From contig CAZXBG010000036.1 in NCBI GenBank assembly GCA_964638865.1, positions 1-29,755 on the forward strand: DNA of 29,755 nucleotides, in the 5' to 3' direction. Position numbers and translations under genes: made by a program. This DNA is from UBA7236 sp964638865. GTDB taxonomy: Bacteria > Bacteroidota > Bacteroidia > Chitinophagales > BACL12. The notes below the pieces were generated by a model. It ran no database searches. It was not told the DNA's origin and saw only the letters and a list, made by a program, of their open reading frames with translations. This document shows positions 26,386 through 29,755 of the stretch, piece by piece (position 1 is the stretch's first letter; the number at the start of each line of letters is the position of its first letter).

Positions 26386-28032
26386 TTATTGAATAATTAT
26401 TTTCGCACTGGCATTTTCTCCATTACTCTGCATAATATTAATTAAATAAATACCTGGAGTAAATCCACTTATATCTATTTGATAATATTTAGAATTTGAG
26501 TTGGAATAACGGGTAATTTCTTCTTTAATAATTTTACCTGTAAGATCAGTTATTGTAAATAAAGAACCTGAAAGATCAATATCTGCATTAAAATAAACTA
26601 CATCATGGGCCGGATTTGGGAATATTTTAATAGCTGATTCATTTTCGGGAATATCGTTTATTGCAACAGGTAAATTTAAACCGGTTGTATCTTCAAGAAA
26701 CAAGTACCACATTACCTGCATTTCATCCTCACTTGTTAGTCCAAAAAAAAGATCATGGTCTTCTTCATTTACCCAGGTTGTTTGATATATTAATCCATAT
26801 TTTGGTTTAATTGGTTTCATGCTTTCCCAAAACCTAACAGGCGGATGGCGATAATCATAAATCTCATCAAGACAGCCTGGAACTCCTTCTGTAGCGCCAC
26901 ATGCACCATCAAACAATTGTTCTCCTTTAGAACCGTCGGGATTACGCGCATAAATATTAAAGTCTGTCCCGTGTCTGTGGGTATGACTAGTCATCGACCA
27001 GATAAAAATTTCTTCATCCGGATCATAAGAATTGTCATAAGCAACAGCATCGTGCGTATAAGGAACACCGTCATTAGGAATATAAAATCCGTCATCCGAT
27101 AATAAAACAGGTATCATTTGTTGAACTGCAGTCCCTGAGGGTTGTGTATAAATATTTACATACGCCTCACATGCTTCTGATTTTTCTGTAGCATAATTTA
27201 AATAATGTGAATTAAGATCGAGCACTGCATTTGCTTCCCAAAATAATGCAGTGTTTGGTGGTAATACGAGATCAAATGAATTTTGATTTGCACTTACCAA
27301 TACGGTATTAAAAACATCTATTGCTGCCAGATCGTGTAAGCCGGGAGCTGCGGCAGCACCGATAGCTGCATTAGTGTATTTATAGGTAATAAAATGATGT
27401 GAATATTCACCCATAAATGTTTCTACCCGTGTAACCTCCACATCTTCCGGAATATTTGTGGGAAATTTTAACCAATATTCATGTTCCGTTTCCGGCCATA
27501 AAAAGTATGGACCGAAATGCACTTGAAAACCTTCTCCCGGTGGTGGTGGTGCAGGAGGCGATTCTATACTTTGAAATCCGTCGTTATCATAAAAATCAGC
27601 AATTAATGCTATATCTACTAAGGTATCACTCTCTAAGGCTCCGTAAATTATCCATTGCCTAATGAGTTCTATATCCTTATTATTCATTGGATCAGTTCCT
27701 TGTGGACAGGCAATTCCTTCACCGGCTTCTAAATTCACATCGAGTGCCAGACTATTGTTGATCTTGGTGAAAATAAAACTTTTATAGGGGTCGCCAGGCT
27801 GCACTCTTTTATAACCCTTTGCAAGGGAAACTGCGTTTGTGGGATTAACATTATACAAATTATCATAAACCGCATCAATGGTTCCACTAAGGTCGAGGGC
27901 GCTTTCATGACCAGCAACATGACACCCGCCGCAATTGGTCTGGATCACATTATAAGTCATTTCCCATGTAGTTTGGGAATATAATGCAGCGGAGGAGAAC
28001 ACTGCTAAAATAACAACAAAGAGTCTTTTCAT
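26386..28032 (-). CDS. Secreted c-type haem/copper type II monooxygenase-like protein with T9SS tail (copy 2)
   Basis: A 548-residue paralogue of the 24301-25941 product with the same domain order. The signal peptide (about 1-20) ends LYSQ. The haem motif is CGGCH (Cys34, Cys37, His38). Copper ligands are conserved at matching places: His212-His213 (YSHHF), His276 (LNSHY), His350 and His352 (SHTHRHG), and Met438 (EDEMQV). The C-terminal roughly 85 residues (IFPNPAHDVVYF onward) form a T9SS type A sorting domain. The cytochrome part keeps a conserved Cys (about 109, ACPQG) where a haem-ligand Met region is often found; copy 1 shares it. Substrate unknown. The two genes do not form a tight operon: a terminator and 444 bp separate them, so each probably has its own promoter. 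Confidence 0.85.
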   Translation of the reverse strand: MKRLFVVILAVFSSAALYSQTTWEMTYNVIQTNCGGCHVAGHESALDLSGTIDAVYDNLYNVNPTNAVSLAKGYKRVQPGDPYKSFIFTKINNSLALDVNLEAGEGIACPQGTDPMNNKDIELIRQWIIYGALESDTLVDIALIADFYDNDGFQSIESPPAPPPPGEGFQVHFGPYFLWPETEHEYWLKFPTNIPEDVEVTRVETFMGEYSHHFITYKYTNAAIGAAAAPGLHDLAAIDVFNTVLVSANQNSFDLVLPPNTALFWEANAVLDLNSHYLNYATEKSEACEAYVNIYTQPSGTAVQQMIPVLLSDDGFYIPNDGVPYTHDAVAYDNSYDPDEEIFIWSMTSHTHRHGTDFNIYARNPDGSKGEQLFDGACGATEGVPGCLDEIYDYRHPPVRFWESMKPIKPKYGLIYQTTWVNEEDHDLFFGLTSEDEMQVMWYLFLEDTTGLNLPVAINDIPENESAIKIFPNPAHDVVYFNADIDLSGSLFTITDLTGKIIKEEITRYSNSNSKYYQIDISGFTPGIYLINIMQSNGENASAKIIIQ

Positions 28033-28167
28033 ATTTTGAATTTGAAGTTACGAAATTAATAATAATTTACATATGTACCTATGCTTAGAACGCTAAACGA
28101 CCTAAAAGTTACATTTGCAGCAAAAAATTAATAGTGTTGAAGCGATTTTTAAACAAAGTGATTTCAT

Positions 28168-28195
28168 AAAAAAAAGTCTCCGGTTATACGGAGAC
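28168..28195 (-). terminator. Rho-independent terminator of creD
   Basis: GTCTCCG (28176-28182) pairs perfectly with CGGAGAC (28189-28195) around a GTTATA loop. On the minus strand the stem is followed by eight T (28175-28168). It lies about 60 bp beyond the stop of creD at 28255. Confidence 0.85.
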
Positions 28196-28254
28196 CTTCA
28201 ACATTTTAGGAAATTTTCAGAAGGTATTTTCTAAACCAATTAATTGGTTTGATT

Positions 28255-29616
28255 TTACTTTAATTCGGGATTTTCAATGTGTTTTCTTCTGATAGTATAC
28301 CAATTAATATTTCTGGTAAAATACATTGTCAACGCAAGCATAACTGTTAATCCGATACTTCCGGTAAGCAATGCGTAATCCGACATTTGTAAAGTGACGA
28401 AAAGAAATCCGTATAGCACAGTTAATATCCCAAATAATAAAAAAGATAATTTTGTTGAAGTAAATATAGATCTTGAATATAACGATATCATAACAATAAT
28501 TGCGGAAGCAGAAATGATATAGGCTGCATTAAAATTCAATTGTTCAGAAATTGCAACGAGCAAAATATAAAATAAACAAAGTGCTAATCCAACTAAAATA
28601 TATTGAAAAGGATGTATCCTTTTTCCATTCCTCATTTCTACAAGAAAAAATACGAGAAAAGTAAGTGCGATAATTAAAATGGCATACTTAACCGAACGCA
28701 TTGATTTTTGATAATCGTTGAGCGATTCTATGAGATCGACACCAAAGGCAGATTCGTGTAAATTATCGGCATACATGCCGCCTACCAACGTTTGCGGGTA
28801 GTTGCGATTCAATTGTAAAATATGCCACTTCGCTTCAAAACCACTATCGGTAATTATCCTTTCATCAGGTAAAAAGGTCCCATTAAAGCTCGGTGCATTC
28901 CAGGTTGATTTGATATTAATATCGGTAGTATTTCCAATGGGAATAAAGGATAAATTATTACTTCCCTGTAGTTCAAGGTTATAATTAAAAACAATTTTTT
29001 TGGAAATCATTTCAGAAAGCCCTTTAATTGGAAGACTAACTCCTGATGATGTTATATGTTGTTGGCTTGTTCCTGCAACAACAGGTAATTCATTTCCATT
29101 AATGGTTATTAATAATTGATTTTTAATTCCGCGCATATCCGTTATTCCAAGATTTATAATTGCTTTATTCCAATCCGGTTGGCCCGTCAATTGTCCGGAA
29201 AGTGCCGCATCAATGTCAAAATTTCCCGATATACTGAGATCGGTTTCGTAAACAATTACATCATAAATTCCACGCTGTAATTTTTGTGGAATTACATCAC
29301 CGGTAATATTTAAATTGTCGGGAAGAATATGGATGTATTTTACATCGCCGGGCTGACCATTTGCTAAAGGAGGTGAAATTATTGGAATGCTGAGAATAGG
29401 TCCGGTGAGTTCTTGCGAGGAAGCTACATTATTACTCACTTCATCCCGTGTTTGTTCGCTAAGATGCTCACGTTCATTAATGATATTGGTGATCATAGAT
29501 GCCGGAATGAGCAGGATGAGTGCCAGAAAACAGATAGTAAAGAGCTTAAAAGTTACGGAGGTCTTGAACCAGAAGTTTATCCGTTGCAAACCTTGTGGGT
29601 TGTTTTGATCTTCCAT
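28255..29616 (-). CDS. creD: CreD-family inner membrane protein
   Basis: A 453-residue membrane protein from ATG 29616; an in-frame TTG at 29646 would add ten residues, but the family N-terminus fits ATG. One N-terminal helix (about 24-46, FKLFTICFLALILLIPASMI) precedes a large soluble periplasmic part (about 50-300). Helices then cluster at the C-terminus (from about 310: MRSVKYAILIIALTFLVFFL, YILVGLALCLFYILLVAISE and more), the topology of E. coli CreD (450 residues). CreD is linked to the CreBC stress/beta-lactam response in enterobacteria, but its molecular activity is unknown and no CreBC pair is visible here. In Bacteroidota it is often preceded by a winged-helix regulator, which would lie beyond the window end. 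A palindrome covers the likely promoter. Confidence 0.92.
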   Translation of the reverse strand: MEDQNNPQGLQRINFWFKTSVTFKLFTICFLALILLIPASMITNIINEREHLSEQTRDEVSNNVASSQELTGPILSIPIISPPLANGQPGDVKYIHILPDNLNITGDVIPQKLQRGIYDVIVYETDLSISGNFDIDAALSGQLTGQPDWNKAIINLGITDMRGIKNQLLITINGNELPVVAGTSQQHITSSGVSLPIKGLSEMISKKIVFNYNLELQGSNNLSFIPIGNTTDINIKSTWNAPSFNGTFLPDERIITDSGFEAKWHILQLNRNYPQTLVGGMYADNLHESAFGVDLIESLNDYQKSMRSVKYAILIIALTFLVFFLVEMRNGKRIHPFQYILVGLALCLFYILLVAISEQLNFNAAYIISASAIIVMISLYSRSIFTSTKLSFLLFGILTVLYGFLFVTLQMSDYALLTGSIGLTVMLALTMYFTRNINWYTIRRKHIENPELK

Positions 29617-29640
29617 AAGTTGAATTTTATTTACTTTGAG

Positions 29641-29675
29641 ATACAAAGTTCTTTGTATTATTTGTTATTTCCAAA
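29641..29675 (-). promoter_or_regulatory. Probable creD promoter overlapped by a perfect palindrome (candidate operator)
   Basis: Minus strand: TTTG (29675-29672), 20 bases, then GAACTTTG (29651-29644), one mismatch from TAnnTTTG, ending about 27 bp before ATG 29616. The perfect inverted repeat ATACAAAG-TT-CTTTGTAT (29641-29658) lies exactly over the -7 element, where a dimeric repressor would block RNA polymerase. Operator function is inferred. Confidence 0.5.
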
Positions 29676-29703
29676 CTTTTGGGAAATTATTTTTATGAAG
29701 GTA

Positions 29704-29734
29704 GACCTACCAGGTTTCCCAAACCTGTGAGGTC
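29704..29734. repeat. Bacteroidota palindromic intergenic repeat (GACCT..AGGTTT / AAACCT..AGGTC)
   Basis: GACCTACCAGGTTT (29704-29717) and AAACCTGTGAGGTC (29721-29734) are inverted copies with two mismatches and a CCC spacer. The words are those of a dispersed intergenic palindrome common in Bacteroidota genomes. The element is complete, 21 bases from the window end; it may also work as a transcription stop or mRNA-end hairpin. Confidence 0.7.
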
Positions 29735-29755
29735 GGGATGGAAATTCTAAAAGTT

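Noticed and set aside
29413..29730. 105-residue plus-strand open frame crossing the creD promoter
   Set aside because: Most of it is antisense to the creD N-terminus and it runs through two palindromes; no family resemblance.

Overview
The window comes from a Bacteroidota chromosome of the Chitinophagia/Saprospiria type. The lineage call rests on several things seen directly: low GC; start codons preceded by A-rich stretches rather than Shine-Dalgarno sequences; several large secreted proteins ending in type IX secretion (Por/T9SS type A) sorting domains; MopE-type metal-binding repeats; promoter-like TTTG-N20-TAnn(T/A)TTG elements; and a DUF4292 lipoprotein inside a cell-envelope gene cluster. 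The species cannot be fixed from sequence reading alone.

Layout. (1) 64-10385, all on the minus strand, is a compact nine-gene housekeeping and envelope cluster, transcribed right to left: Wzx-like flippase, dut, sugar-nucleotidyltransferase, TPR lipoprotein, DUF4292 lipoprotein, EnvC-like degenerate M23 protein, tatA, gatA, and an MltD-like lytic transglycosylase ending at a strong hairpin terminator. Several junctions overlap by a few bases. (2) 10581-16531, plus strand, is an accessory block of secreted proteins. It holds a decayed (twice frameshifted) repeat protein, an intact paralogue with seven 60-residue repeats, three MopE-like units and a T9SS signal, and a secreted protein that reads like a phage tail-fibre or virion structural protein. 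(3) 16732-21380, plus strand, holds a lipoprotein with a probable TIM-barrel/glycosidase-like fold overlapping a large secreted helical protein, then an overlapping CDP-alcohol phosphatidyltransferase/CDP-diacylglycerol synthase pair. (4) 21506-24262 is a BNR/GH74-like beta-propeller protein with FN3 and T9SS domains. (5) 24301-28032, minus strand, holds two paralogous secreted proteins that join a c-type haem motif to a PHM-like copper type II monooxygenase core and a T9SS tail. The 444-bp gap between them carries CACAAAG/CTTTGTG-type intergenic repeats and a terminator. (6) 28255-29616, minus strand, is creD, with a perfect palindrome over its probable promoter; the window ends in a second palindromic intergenic repeat.

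The genes together suggest a surface-oriented lifestyle. Block 1 handles peptidoglycan remodelling, Tat export and surface polysaccharide. Blocks 2, 4 and 5 supply T9SS-exported surface or secreted proteins (repeat adhesin-like, propeller, copper/haem oxidoreductase). I saw no rRNA, tRNA, CRISPR array, integrase or transposase.
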